Notes: generated by a model not told the origin, from the sequence alone. A stretch of DNA of 64,000 nucleotides from Phytoseiulus persimilis (GCA_037576195.1 CM075101.1:42160001-42224000); one strand, 5' to 3'. Counted from the stretch's first letter, positions 36,345 through 50,219 are shown. Made by a program: numbers and translations.

Positions 36345-36545
36345 GTGACTCGGGCTCGAAAATACCCGGGTTTCAGGAACCGGGTGGGACCGGCTACACG
36401 GGTCCGGCCTCGAATAGCCGAGCGCACGGATACTAAAAAGTATGGTCGGATCGACCCCGAATCAGCTTTCCAAATCAGTAGGCGGGCATCAAGGGGTACA
36501 GCCTCGGATACCCGGGTCCACCCGGGTTCGGAACCGGGTATCAGA
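36345..36545. repeat. CCCGGGT inverted repeat enclosing one relic minisatellite unit
   Basis: The left arm around 36360-36420 (ATACCCGGGTTTCAGGAACC) and the right arm around 36505-36545 (read inverted, ATACCCGGTTCCGAACCCGG) are diverged inverted copies. Between them 36433-36464 reads AAAAAGTATGGTCGGATCGA followed by CCCCGAATC, a single decayed monomer of the 45-bp family. This is a solitary copy more than 20 kb away from the main array. Confidence 0.45.
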
Positions 36546-37533
36546 CCACGCGTGACCCACCTGGCACCTCTCATACATGTCCGCAGCCCCCCTCAATTTC
36601 TCCGACATCCATTGAACATGACGGACTAGATGAATCAGAATACAATAACAAGTATTTTGAGCAAACATTGAGGAGTGTCGATCTAAGATCGGAACACGAC
36701 TGCCTCGGTCGACGTTTTTGGTGGGCTTCCATTTCTGTGGCTGATACAGCTAGAACAGCGCAGACTCCGGCAGCACAACATATGCAGGTATACGATCACG
36801 GAGTCCACTTTTTCTTGGAAAATAACAACTTCCTCAACCATTGACTTCCACGACCAAGTTTTTTGAAAAATACGGTAAGCCCCCTTCGCTAGAGCATTGA
36901 TAAAATTCGTGCCGTATATTGGGACGCGTTGATCTATGTCAATCGGACGAAATTTAGAAACCGTTTACTTCCGATGTATGCGTCGATATAAGCTCCCATA
37001 CCAAAGTCAGTTGGTGGAGGGAGAACGGATCATCCAGGCTCCATTGGAGATATTATCGACCGCCCATAGCACCATCAAGAATCATTCGTCGAGATTCTGG
37101 CTTTTGTGATCCCATGTCCCGTCTCACCTGCGATCTCTCCCGATGGGCTCCATTACTTTCCAAAATTGTTCTTGGTGTCCGCTTGGTAACTCACTAGGTT
37201 GAAATAATTTGAAGGCTTATTTTTTCCGAGCGTTATTGATGAGCTCCCCGTGAGAACATCGTTATGCGTTGTTTCACATGAATGGGCGTTCCAATTTTCC
37301 CGGAAGCTGAGTTTTTCTACATTGTTCTCTCGGAGCGCCCTGGACCGCTCGAATACCGCCCGGTTGGGCTCAACGACCTGCCGAGATTTCGACGGGATGT
37401 GTCTCCGGGCTCCAAGTACTCGGACGGGATGAATGCCTCGTCTCGCTCGAGACGAGCGCGAATTTATTGAGCTATCCGATCACAGACTCCCTCGAATTCG
37501 ATTTGGTGCGATTCGTGAGACAATGCTCTCCGT
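36546..37533. other. Unassigned stretch downstream of the vitellogenin-like gene
   Basis: Short frames only. No gene, RNA or clear transposon recognised. Confidence 0.4.
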
Positions 37534-40500
37534 TCATACGCAATTTGACTTTTCAGTTGTGTTCGCCCTCGCTGGCACAGTGCACTGCGCATCTGGGATC
37601 ACGAAGTTCTGGGCGAACGACCAATCGGTGTGATGGTGACAACCGTCAGGGGTGCGCAAGTCGTTTTGACCGTTGAGATCGAAATTTCCGCAGAGACCAC
37701 ACAGCTTTCCCCGATAGAAGGGAGCCACCTGAACGAACACTGAGCTCGTGTGACTCACTATATAGAGACCATAAGCAGGGGCGTTGATGATCACTACGGG
37801 GCCGGTCTGCACGACGACAAACTCCAGACCGCCTCGTTGGTTCATGACAGCATTGGGTTCCTGCTCTTTCAATTTCTCTTGCTCAGTTCCGTCAATCTGA
37901 AATGTTCCGTGTGTGCTGCCATTAGAGAACGGCGTTCGACTCGGATGCTGTCATCCTTGATCACGATTGAGCCGAAAGTTTCGAGTTCCGATGGAATCGG
38001 TGCTCAAATTTCGAAGGGACCGAGCTTCCGAAAATGCGGAAGCTCAACAGATACCTTGAGCTGAATGTCAGTCCCGGTGTAGGTTAACTCCATCTCATGG
38101 GTGTTCAATAAGAGTTTGATGTCCTTGTTGCCATTGGACGTCGATTTGGTCAGCAAAGTGAAGACTTTCTGAACGGAACGGTCTTCGGCGAGTATTTTCC
38201 AGCATGATGTCTCCGGGAGGTTGAGGAAAACGCGATCAAACGTTCTGACGGCGTTCAGCTGATGATCGCAATACCCTGTTGAACGCGAAAAAGAAATCTC
38301 TCACACATTTTTCAATCGTGGCATGACGCATGAGTTCGTAAGCCACAATGGAGCTCATAGAGAGGGAAGCGTGCGGGTGGAATCAACTCACGGTTATAGT
38401 ATTTTCGCGAGTAACTCTCCAAGTTCGAAGCGCCCATATGGCTCGCAGTTCTTGGAGCCCAATGGGCGCCCCACGAAACGGGTAATTCGTCGAATCGCAA
38501 CTTGTAGTGCAAAGCTTCGAGCTCGACGTCAGCGACTCTTTGATCGATGCAGGGCTCGTGCACGATAGATTTTATGAGAATCGAATTTCGCGGTGAGGAC
38601 AAATGCTGGATCGAACTCAGATGCTGACCCAGTTTCGACTTCATGAAACCTGGTGCACCCGTTATGAACGGCGAATCCTCCAACTTCATCGAGTCCGCGC
38701 CAGTAATCTCCAATGTCAACTGGTTCAGCTGGCTGGAGTATATCATGAACTTGTGGCACGCGATCGGAAGAACCATTCCCTTAGCCAGCCACTTGATGCA
38801 ACGTCGGTAGTGTCTCCTGAAATCTCAGCTAGTTATTCAGCGAAGGAAGGTTGGGAATGCCGCGCGATCAAGCGGGAGAGGGGACTTATCGACTCGAAGG
38901 GGGAGGAAACCCGGAACAAGGCTCACATGTAAGGGTTCTCGAGGCCATGGACGCGAGTTCCGCTAGTTCCTGTCGCCAGCTCCTTCAACCATTCTTTCTG
39001 CTGTCCGCTGTGCTCGTAGGTCATGTTGAAGCGGATCTGGACCGCAGATGAGGGGAAATGTGAGTTTGCTATAGTTTCAACGCGATGGCAGAGCTAATGA
39101 AGTTTTCCACTCGGCTCGAAACGATCTCGCTGTCGGAAAATCCAGAGCGGGAGGAGTCTCACCGTTGATTTGGCATCGCATTCTTTGCCAAAATTGATGT
39201 CTGTCAGGATTTGAATTTTTTGATCGGCATTGATCTTATCGATCTCCGCTGCCGACCGTTTGCTCCAATCTGTTTGTGACCGTTCCATTTTCGAAGCCCA
39301 GCACATTTTCTTCCGTTCGTCCCCGAGAAATTTCCCCGAGAAGAACACGTGGAGCCATTGGGTGTCGCGTTTGGGAGTGTAGGAGTAGCGGAGCTCCAGG
39401 TCCGACTGTTCGTCTGATTCTCCTCGCCAATTCCGAGAGAGTTGGATCACGTGCGTGAAGGAGTTGGCTAGATCTTCCGCATGCTCCGCGAACAGCGATT
39501 TCGGTTTCTCCGGTTGTGTCGGCGCTGTCATCTTGTGCTTCATCGACAACGTCACCTGTGACCGAGCGAGGAATGAACTGATTCAGGTGTTGAGAATTTG
39601 CTTTCAACGAGCTCCAGATGAAATCGGTTGCAGCGTTGTACTCACCCCTTTCAGAACAGCGCCTTCAGGTTGATCCAACGACACGCTGAGCTCGCGAGGT
39701 ATCCACTGCGGGTTACAACCCAGTTCAGTGAATTTCTGGCTGAGTTTGTGATCGAAAATCCAACTCAAGATGTTTTTTGTAGTGAACGGATCGTTCGGAA
39801 GCGTTTTTCCTTTCAATCTCAGCTTCAGGCCGCCTGTGGGCACAACTCTTTCGAACTTCGCCAGCTCTTCTTCTTTGAAAAGATTCAACTGAGCGCTGGA
39901 CCAGGAGCTCTCTGGGGCCGCCATGCTCGTGTGAGGCACGAATGAGTAGTGGAGCAAGTCACGCGGCAATGAAACTTCTTCATTGAACGTGACCTTTCCG
40001 CTCGGTATATTCCAATCGACGTCGACGTTCAACGGGAGGTTGAGTTTGATGTTTTTATCGAATCCAACCCCCATATACCGACCGAAACCTGGAATGTCGA
40101 TGCCGATCGTTTCTACGAGAGTGGTGTCCAACATAATGTGTTGATTGAGCTTGAGCTTCATCGTGCCAGACTTGTCGAGAACGAAGGACGACTTTTGTCG
40201 CTTGTGCCAAATCGCCGTCGGCATTTTCACATCGATCCAGGCAGGGATACCAAAGGCCGTGGGAAGGACGAGAGTGAAGTCTCGCAAGTTGGAGTGATTC
40301 ACTTCATCAACATCGCTTGACAGCATGTGGTTGAGGATGGTTCCTGGGGTGTACTCCGGGGCCATGAACGGCGCCAAATGACTCTCGTTCAGACTCACGA
40401 TGTCCAAGGTATGCCCAAACGCTCCGATTGTCAGCTGAAGTCTCTTTGAATCGTAGTTTTTAGTTTTTATGCTCATTGTCGAATCGATGGTGTTCATTTT

Positions 40501-43500
40501 CTGCTTCACTGAATCCGAGCTCCGGGTCAGTCTCCGACCGCCGCCCAAGCTCCACAAGTCCGAACCCAAAGTCGTTCCCTGGAATTAGGCCGAGACTAAG
40601 GCGGTTAACCGATCGATGGGGCATAACGAATGACGAATCCGATGATTCCCATCCTGATCCTTTGTCATGAGTGAACTGACCATGGACCTGGGACTGAAAA
40701 AGTAGTCAGCCAGGGAGTCCATTCCTTGTTGCCGGACGACGATGTCGACCGACTCGAAGAGGAAATTAGCAAAATATTGCCCGAAGCTGAAACTCATTTC
40801 TCGAGGAACGTAGGAATCGCCCATCACCATCGAGAACTTCGAGTGGCTGCCTTGATCGTATTTGGCTGGAAAACGCAACTCAGTTATTGAATGGAATCAG
40901 GCCGGAACGCCTGAACGACGTTCACCTCGTTGTGCTATATGATGCCAATCATTTCGCTCACGATCGTATGTTGATGACAGCCGCATATGAGATGTGAGGA
41001 AATCTTTCCTCTTCCAGTCAGAAGGCAATTTCGCCGCAATCAGAGGCGCTATGTATCTCACTTCCTGGCGCCTGAGAAAACGGCTCTTGTCAGGAGGAAA
41101 GGATTGATTTCGGGCGCATGAAGGTCCTTTCGAAAATTTGTTGGCATGCTCACAATCCTCTGAAGCAAGGGTAGTCGTTTGAATCGATTTCTTTAATCAT
41201 GGAGACCACGAAAGAGCGGACTTGATCGTTTGGTTCCCTCAGCAATCTCCCAGCCAGCACTTGTAGCAAACTCAGAGCGGGCTTGCTCTTGAAGATCAGG
41301 ATAGATGACATGATGCGGATATCCGTTGGTTGCTGACGATCCAGATATATCGCCAGCGCTTCCTGTTGGATGATGGCGTGATGTCTCGGCAAAATCTTCG
41401 TCAGCCCATGAGCAGCATCGAGCTTCCTAAAGAGAGAGACCTGATCATTCCTACCATCAGAGAACTAATCGCCGAGGAACGGATCTGTTACCGACGCAAA
41501 CGGAAGAAAAGCAACGCATCCAAGAGTAGGCTGATGGTCGTGAGTGCTCGAAGAAGGTATGCTGCATTATCTCTCATGAGGTTTAGTCGGTCTATGTTTA
41601 TGAAAATCCCCAACTCGTCGACTCACGTCAGAGGACCAACGGTCTGATCCTTAATGACTTTCAGGAGCAGCTCGGTGGCCTCCCGAGTACCGAGATTCGC
41701 AGCGATATTTATGAACACCGCGAACTCATCGATGTCTTGTTTCGCTGTCTCGTAGTCCGGAATTAACTGCAATGTTTCAGCGTGAATATTAATCCCACCT
41801 GAATTACCATCATGGCTCCTTCAATGATTCCCGTGAGACTACGGTACAAGGGAAACTTTGAACTGCTTGTTGATGAGGAGAGCCCGCACTTGAGCATTTT
41901 CGATCAATGTTCTCATCAACTGCCGCGTGATTAAGCAATTGATGATTGAACGATGCTTCAAAGTATGGGCTCGGTTGATGAAATGAGCTGGGAGAGCACC
42001 CACCTCTTGGAAAGCCTTCTTCTGTAATTCTTCTTGAGAGCACTCAGCAGTGTTGAATTGCGGTGCTGCGCTTGGGAACCTACAGGCCTCACTTATCATG
42101 GAGCTGTAGATCAACTTGCACTTGTTTCTCTCCTTGTTGAATTTCAGCATCAGGTCGGAGTTGCAAAAGTCCAGGACAGTATCGAGAGCAACCTCGGTGA
42201 TGTCGCTCAAGCCCGTGTGGAACGCCTTGAGAAAAGTTTCTACGAAACGGGTATCGAGCTCACCGGACTTGAATTTCTCTACCATCAGGAGTATCCCGGC
42301 GCTGTGGCCTGATGCCGAAGCAACTTCAATGAAAAGTTGCTGCATTTTCAGCTTCCTGCTCTCAGGAGCAGAAGTTACCAACGCTTCGAAGATCTTCTGT
42401 GTTTGCTCGTAGCTCAGGCAGTTCATCGTCGTGGTAGCCTCGTTGAATAAGAAGCTGCTCGAATTCCCTCCGAAAGCTCCGTGCCGCTCGTGCTCCATCG
42501 AAAAGTTTTTTGCTGCCAATTGCTGCATTGCAGTCAGCGTGGTTTTCTCACTGACCTCGAAGCCCCAATCCTTAACGAAACTCTCGGCGGCTTTCATATT
42601 GACCTTCCGCCGAATGCTCGGGTCTTTGATCGTTTCCATGTTCAGGCTCTGGAAGATCTGCTTATCTCCAGCGATCTCCAACTTCTCGCTTATGTCTTCC
42701 GAGGACGTCAAACGGAGCTCTTGCCTGGCGATTCGAGAACACGCGTAATTAGTGAGCTCTTGGGGGCAACTGATGCAACACGGGCGGCGGAGGAAACCGG
42801 AACCACATCGAACTCACTCGGTCAGGATTTTTACTGTGTTGCCGTTTTCGGTGTAAGGTGCATGCTCGAGTTTCGAGAACCCGGTCACTTGTTCGAGAAT
42901 CAGATCCGATCGATTCCCGGATTTCGAAACAAAAGAGTACGAGGTTCTGGACATGGAAACCAAGGGATGCTGGGGAGCGTAGTAATAATGGATGTTAGTC
43001 AATTTGGCTGCTCAATCGAGTGTCTTCGGCTCATGTGCTTTGATACACAGTGTCAGCCTTGCGGATCTTACAGTACTGGTTTCGTCGCATGTAGCACAAG
43101 CGGTTGCTTTCAACGATCCGTATACTTTATGCGGGACTCTGGCGCATTCATCCAAGTTGATTATCCTAGTCAGGTTGAGAACTTGGGCGGAGGGGTTCGA
43201 CCAGTGGGGATCGTGCCCAATGCTCCAGTGAACATTACAGTCTCCGAAGATCGTTGTTTCTTGGGAAACGTATGCATGCGCTTCGCTCATCGGCAGGAAG
43301 ACGTTGACGAGAGACGCCAATCCTTTCTTCAAATTCAGCGACCAGAGCGGATCCAACGCGGGCACCTCCAGTTGGTGGAACTAAACGAGACACAAAGAAC
43401 GGCGTGACGCTGGGAGACAGGCCATCGTTTGCTGTGCTCGCGTGCCGCACGTAAGTATGGAGTATACACACGGAATAAAAGTACCTTGAGTCCACCACCC

Positions 43501-44025
43501 TCTGCATTGTTTTCAGCGAATTGCATAATGAACGGCCTTTCCACCATCGATGTCAGCTTCGAATTCTTTTCGTAGTTGAGGCCGTTACTGGTCTGCCAAG
43601 TTTCCGGGTCCCGGGAGTTGACGAACGCAAGCTCTAGGTCCTCGATTTTCAGGGCATAGTTGTACCTATCGATCTTCTGGACTCGCAAATTGGAGCGGAA
43701 CGCAAATCCCGGATTCTGAGTCGGCATCGCGCTAGCTACGTGCTTCACTTGCCCCTCATAGGAAAACCAGAACTCTTTTCCATCCATCGAGGCTGTTAGA
43801 AATGGGCTCTGAATCTTAGACTCCTCCTTTTGCTGACAGGATTCATGGTAACACAAACCATGAAAGGCTCAAAGGTGGAAAGCCTTAACACGGGGGTTGT
43901 CGGGGGCCGCCACACGAGCAAGCAGTATATGTGATGTCTACAGGCTGAAGATCCTACTCACCATGGCCGATAACCAGTAGGCTGCACTCTAAAAGCGCAA
44001 CCAAATAAGGTTTTAAGTTCGCCAT
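37534..44025 (-). CDS. Vitellogenin-like large lipid transfer protein, 14 exons, disrupted
   Basis: Yolk or lipid carrier secreted into haemolymph. Exons on the minus strand: 44025-43962, 43867-43485, 43380-43072, 42969-42818, 42724-41808, 41766-41627, 41426-41154, 41071-40926, 40865-40681, 40578-39646, 39555-39163, 39036-38927, 38816-38392, 38275-37534. GT-AG introns are 48 to 201 nt and phases agree throughout, giving about 1,720 residues, usual for the family. Exon 1 is a signal peptide (MANLKPYLVALLECSLLVIG). Exon 2 begins the lipoprotein N-terminal barrel (EFWFSYEGQVKHV), exons 5-8 the helical domain, exon 14 the von Willebrand D domain (VRTFD near its start, GKLCGLCGNFDLNGQNDLRT near its end). 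Three lesions: an extra base near 41846 in exon 5 (removing it restores the phase), an in-frame TGA at 38006-38004, and a frameshift near 37930-37935. Either a recent pseudogene or assembly errors. An intron skipping the TGA is possible but unproven. Confidence 0.92.
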
Positions 44026-44066
44026 CGTGGCAAGCTTGTCCACTATGGAGCGAGATTCTTCCACGG

Positions 44067-44074
44067 CTTATATA
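44067..44074 (-). promoter_or_regulatory. TATA box of the vitellogenin-like gene
   Basis: TATATAAG on the minus strand, 42 nt upstream of the start codon at 44025, which itself sits in a good context (GCCACGATGG). The promoter appears undamaged although the coding region carries lesions. Confidence 0.6.
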
Positions 44075-45403
44075 TCCTCCGATGATGTCACAGCACGAGC
44101 TCTTCAAAGCATGCAGCGAACGGAAGATCATCCATTTGGAGTTGTCGTCGGATCTTCGGGGCCAGGCTGTTATCAGGACGGGGAACGACAGTGAAGCGGG
44201 ATTCGGAACAATGCCGTCTGGTCTGCGACCCGCAAGCGTAGATTGCGAGTCGCGGAAAAATCCTAGGATGACTAGGAAAGCAGCTCCCCCGGAGCAAGGA
44301 CAGCATCGCTGTCCGTGTGTCGATCCATGTGGCAAATTCATACTCCCTCTCCATGATTCTTCAAAAGCTGCCGTACGCCAGTTAGAGTCCGTGATGCTCC
44401 TGCGATGGAAGGAGCGAATGCTAGCGCGGAATCTCCAAGCCGCTGCGGATAGTGGGAGCTGATTGTCCGTCGGCGGTTTTCCAACGGTAGACCTCGATCT
44501 CACTGTTGCCCCTCACGGAACGATTCTCTTCTGACTCACGCAAGGCAGCTTCTCCAACTCCCGCAGATGACCTCCGAGTCTGCGGGGAATTCTTTCGCCC
44601 TCCACTTCCGAACTTCTCCATCGCCTGTGTTGAAATCTTGTCAAGGGGGATCGTGTTAGCGATCCCATAACTATCGTTTGCTTCTCTTGGGTGTAGGATT
44701 CAGCGGATTTGAGCAGGCATGAAATAGAGACATCAATACTCAGATAGGCTGAGCAGAGTTTTTCGAGTGCGTGGGGAAGAGCTTCCCGCAGTCGATCGCG
44801 GCATCCCCCGTACATTTGACGGGCCACTGTACCATATGGAGCTGGGCTCTCGGAGGCGCCGCATGTGAGCGCATCGTTCGTTGCGGAACCCCAGCAGCTC
44901 CTTCCCCCCTTGGATTTCTTCCATGTGGCCCGCGGCAATTGTTCCCAACATGGCTCTGGTGTAGAGGTTCTGAGAGCTCCAAATCGAACGGAGATCTTCT
45001 CTCTTCAGTCTCATTCCAGCCGAGTAGCTCCCTTGTTTTGATGTATCTGCTTGCGTCTGGAATGTTTGATGGATAGCGAGCGAAATACTTTCGTTTCTCG
45101 AGACCGCGGATAATCATGTAGATAATCAGCTATTATTATCCGGTGTCGCAGCCCGAAATGGGGGTCACTGATAACGGACTCCATGCAGGCTGTGGTTATC
45201 AGCCGTTGCTGATATTTGGAGAAATCGATAGCGAAGTAAAACAGGTTCCGTGCATGGTATCTGCAGCCTCCGAATGTTCAGTAGTCTCTCTCCCGCGGAA
45301 GGGGAGTGTGGTCTGAATCTAGTCTCTCGGACTCTACTCGAATGCTCTGCGTTTTCAGAGTTCGTAATCACGAGAGTCTCATTGGCAGTACGGATTCAAG
45401 AGA

Positions 45404-45438
45404 TTGGGGAAGGGGAGGGGGGGGGGGGGGGGGGGGGG
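45404..45438 (+). repeat. Poly-G tract
   Basis: A run of G with one early interruption (GGGGAAGGGGAGG, then more than 20 consecutive G). Such tracts can fold into G-quadruplexes and are prone to length error in assemblies. Shorter G runs occur near 2247, 20032 and 29855. Confidence 0.8.
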
Positions 45439-48400
45439 TTAAGGTTATGAACCAGAGGCAGTAGCGAGGGATTCTAACGAGGGGTTACCCTCGATTTTCA
45501 TGTCGACCGACTCGTTATTGCTGAAGGCACGCAGGCCACCAAAATGTTGCAGCTTGAGGTGCTCACCGTGTATTGCTGACTAAGAGTGCAATGAGCGTTC
45601 GGTTATTCGAGAGTGTCGCTTCTTCGGCTCTCATCGGGAATATCCGTTCGAAAAATGGATGCTTCATGTATTTGAGCCCTTCGACCTGAATTTTGCGATC
45701 TCGGTTCCCCCCGGCGCGCGTCCACTTGGTCACATCCGGACTTGCACTCGCAGTCAACGGGAGGGTTCCAGTCCGGATTCGATCCTCTTATCGAGGCTTG
45801 ACAATGTTAGAGATCGAATTTCCAATCATAGGGGATTTCGGAATCGGGTTTGGATTGAGCTTAATTCGTAACCATCCGATCATTCGATCGCTTTGAGTGG
45901 GATCGACAGCTTTCGAGATCGATGTTAAGCTCAGGGGGACAAAATAAAGGCCGAGGCTTCGACAAAGACAATATGAGGAAGTCGCCAGCTGATTCAGCAG
46001 CTCTAGCTGGAATACTTTCTGGAGCAGAGCCTCATCTTGGTGGGCTCTGCAGTCTCCGAAAAACTCAGGGAGTCAAAACGGTCTCATGACCCCAGTATGT
46101 CCGTCACATGGGATGGAGAATTTTGGCCAATGGAACGCATCTGACCGTCTATGGGTGAAACGTTTACAATTTATTCCTCTGAATTTGAAGCTACCATGGT
46201 TCCCTCTGTCCGGTCTCTTTGAATGAAGTGTCAAAAGGGTTTTCTGCTCAACTACCGGGGTGAAAGTGGAAAAGCGGAAACGCCGATCCACCGCGGCGTC
46301 CTGCGAGTTCGCTCCTCCTGATTATCGAGGATCATCCGTGAATTCCATGCACACGCTGTTGGTATTCTCCTACCTCGAATCTAGAATGAAGGTTGACCGG
46401 ATGCCCGGTTTGTGCTTCCTTTCGTGGCTTCCGTCACACGAAGAAAAATTCTCGAAATCTCCTGATATCTCCCGCCTTCGCGAACTGGTTGCGAGTGTTT
46501 CCTGAGCGGCTCCATGATGATGGAATGCATTTCAATGAACCAGAAAATCCAGAAATTGATGTAGTTAACATTGTTCGGCTTTGAGATTTTTTCGAATGAC
46601 CGCTAGCTTGCTCCCAATCTGCGTCGGAACAGGGCATCTTCGTATCGGGAGAAGTTTGACGGTGCATCCCCACAAATCGATTCCTCCTTCCTTCTCAGTC
46701 TTCGTCGAGCACCAATCCTCATTTTCCTCTCATCAGCAGAATTGATGATAGAAGGGGATCAGTAAACAATTGGATCTCTCCGTCATTGATCACGGGAAGG
46801 ACTGGAATACTCGGGCACGCCCACGATACAATGGCCAGGAGATATGCCCGCGAGGCGAAACAATCCCTCATATTCCCGATTCCCAGAAGCTGTTGACAGG
46901 TGGAGTCATTTTCCGGTTCTCCATCACAGAACGACGTCGCGGAAGGAGGAACCACTGTGGAGAAATCTCGATCCTAATGATTCCTAGGTCTGAGCCACTG
47001 CCGTTAAAGATAGCTGCTGTTTCAGAAAAAAATGGCCGGGAGAGTTTTCCAAAACTAGAGAGAAGACGGGCAGTGGGAAGTATGGGGAGGAATGTGGTTC
47101 CATCATTATAATGCTACGGCGTCTGTCGCTCCATATTCACAGGTGGCGTCGAACACGCTCGCATGAGCTCAATATTGTAGCCTACCCGTTCGCTCGACTG
47201 CGTAACTATGGTCTGCTCGCTTCGATGTGGCCCGGAGCAGCTCATTATAAAATGCTCCGCCTGAGTTTGTGCTTCCGCCACGCGATACAGGGCTGGAACA
47301 TTGTACCTATTCTCATTCCGTCCAACCCTCCGACTCTTCCGAGACCTAGAAGGGAACCTTGACTGGAGTAACAATTCAATACAGGTGGGAGTCATCGATG
47401 TTCAGGGGTTCCAACCCGAAGGCTCACTCAAACGACATTCGAATCCTTGGCTGGATCAGCTCGAATCTGTGTCACCAATCAGTCACAAGGCAGGTCCCGG
47501 ACGGCGCAGGTTTCCTGTCTGCAACTACATTTACTCTGAATGATGCCTTCCATGAACAGAACATTGATTGGAAATATCTTGGATGCTTGCGATTTTCTCG
47601 ATGCCGCAGGAATCTCGCTAAAGGCGCCTCACAAACGGGTCGGAGAATCTGGTTGCATTGCTTTCCGTTCAGATGAGTAGTGTTCACCTCTTCTCGGGGA
47701 GTTTTCCATTCCTTTCGAATATCATAGCGTGAGGGCTACGCTCGTGTCCTTGACTCAGCTTTGTTGAAGATCAGGGAGGATCTTGATAGCGTCTGTCCCT
47801 CCTCACTTCAGTTTGTTGCTCGATTCGTTCGCTCCTGCTCGCTGGTTGGGCTAACGGGCAGGCTACCGCCAGACCATCGCAGCCTGCTAGGCCTGCATCA
47901 TCACACAAAGAGAACAAACACTTGTTCGGCAGGATATGTTCTGTCTCCCGCGCACATGTGTTTCTAACAGGGGGTGACGTTCATGTTGTACCGTCGACTG
48001 AGGCTAGCAGCCGCCACAGAGACATTCATTCACATATTCTGTCCAAACTCTACAGGGAGACCCGAGGGAAGGGGTCCGAAGCACACGACATACTACGGGC
48101 CTATTTCACGCATCGGCGGCATGCTCGTGCCGAACATTCACGAGCTGCCGCAATGGCTAGTTGAGAAAGAACCGAGAGCTCGCAGGACAACTCAGATTTC
48201 GCTCAATAATTTTCCTAATATTCCGGGGCATCATTTCATCTCAAGATCGAGAGCTCCGCAGCTCCTGCAACAGCTGAATCTCGAACGGCGGTTTAGAAAC
48301 GGTCGGAGATCGAGTTCATGATGTAGTCTGCCGAGTCAAATCATCGACAACGCAAACTTCGACGGGGAAACTCAGCTTTCGGATCAAGCTGGGAAACTCG

Positions 48401-50204
48401 GAAACGATCGGCTTCTCCGCGGGTGCAGATTCGCGCTTTTTCTAGCCTCGGCACAACGACGACAACATCTAACTCGCTGCTTACCTTGGAGCGCCGTATC
48501 TGTACTGCTGACGACTGATGAACTTAAGACTCCGATTGGCGACCGGGTCAAGGGACATAGCTAATATGGAATGCCCATTGAATCGGTCACAAGTCGGCAA
48601 ACCTCGTCATTCTCAACTTGTATCAGCGCTTCGACCTCAAGTCGCACGCAATCAGCACTTTCTTCCAGTGATCCTTGGACGTCCACGCGGTTCGACACGC
48701 TGCAATATGAGAAAGACCAACAATCGTTCCAAGCCCGCCGCGTGGAGCGAAAAAGACTACGACTCTGGAAAAAGAGACTGCGGGACTCCGGGGAACGGGA
48801 AGAGAGGGAAGAATCCCTGCTTTTGGTATGATTCTGTCTCAGAAACTCTGAACCGGCACGGCCAGGATGATGATGAATGCACCACGAGACGACATGCGAT
48901 GAGTGCTGCCCAAACACTCGCGAAGAACTATGGTTTGTGTGTTCTCCGATCCCGTTGTTTATTCATTCGTCTTTGAAACTGTTTTGCTCGATGAGAACGT
49001 TCCTACAGGGAAAGCGGCTAGATTCTGGCAGGACACAGCCCATCCGGCGACACCCGAAAACGAAAATCCAATCCGAAAGGGGCGATTCAAAAACCTCGAA
49101 GATGGGGAGAGTTCGATATCTAACGAGCCTCAAATCCGACTAAGAGCGAAGTTGAAGAAGTTGAACTGTACGGCAAGCCACCGGGACCGAGGCAAAAACG
49201 GATTTCGAATGAGCAGACTCTACCGTTTGGGGAACGAAGACTTTCAAGGGTGGGAACCAGACGCCGCGTGGAATACTCCGACGTGGATTCTGCCGGCCAA
49301 TGCAAAATTGAGAGCAAGTTCCAGATGCTTTCTGAACCCTCGAAGGCTTCCAGATAGGAGCCGAGTGAGCTATCGTTGCACCTCTCACGTGGAATCCTCG
49401 AAGTTGCGTGGGAATGGAAACGTCACTTACTAATTGTTTGAGACGACGAGCTTCGCCGTGAGGGACGTTCGGCATTGCCGAAGACTGCTTCTGATCTGCA
49501 CTGCTTGTTGGCTCGCCCGCACGGTAGTCTGCAGTCAGTCGGTCGACGGACGATCTAACAGAGGTAGTTGCGCATGCGCTGTTTGACGATCCGCGCACCT
49601 GTGAAAGACTCTCGCCTTGCACTCTCTGAATCACGGAAAGGTGGGGGGACTGCAGTTCAAGGGAGCGGGCCACTCAGTATGCCCCTCGGGGCTCAGGAGC
49701 TCTGAGAAAAAACTGGATTGCCCCTTCGGCGTCTCAACTTCCTCGGATCGGCCCAAGTCTGAGATCGGGTCCGGAATTTCCTTACTCGATTCCGGAATCG
49801 ACTCCGACGAGGATTCGTGGCGGCTCGAGCCTCAGCGATCGCGCCGCTTCGCGATAATTTTGAAGAAGCCGCGCGACGTTGGGTTCCGAAGTCAGCATGG
49901 CCGTTCAGAATCTGCTGCATCTCTACAACGTCGTCGCTAAGCGTCAGTAGTAGATGTCCAGGTCCGTCAGCCTAACGGACTAGCTGCTGTGCCGGCTGCC
50001 TGCTCGGCTCACTGGATGGAGATCGGCCCGGCGAACGAGCGTCCGCAGACCACATGTGTGACCCAAAGTTCGTCGTTTTTCAACGGATTTCGACTGATGT
50101 GGCGCAGATGCCGGAATGAGGCGACGCTAAAAATCTAACAGGCTCATCGGAAATTAAACGCATCGAATATTCCACCACTATTACATGCGCGCAAAATGCT
50201 GCTG

Positions 50205-50219
50205 ACACACACACACACA
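50205..50219 (+). repeat. Short CA microsatellite
   Basis: About seven CA/AC dinucleotides in a row. Likely a neutral simple repeat. Confidence 0.6.

Noticed and set aside
37534..37872. A separate small VWD-domain gene
   Set aside because: It joins in frame order and intron phase to the upstream vitellogenin-like exons and is their C-terminal part.
48903..49433. 176-codon plus-strand ORF as a gene
   Set aside because: No motif, no good start context, no poly(A) signal, and overlapping long minus frames are just as open; ORFs of this size arise by chance at this GC content.
49740..49810. Another minisatellite relic (words GATCGGGTCCGGAATTTCC)
   Set aside because: Similarity is limited to a short GGTCCGGAAT word and the 45-bp spacing is absent.
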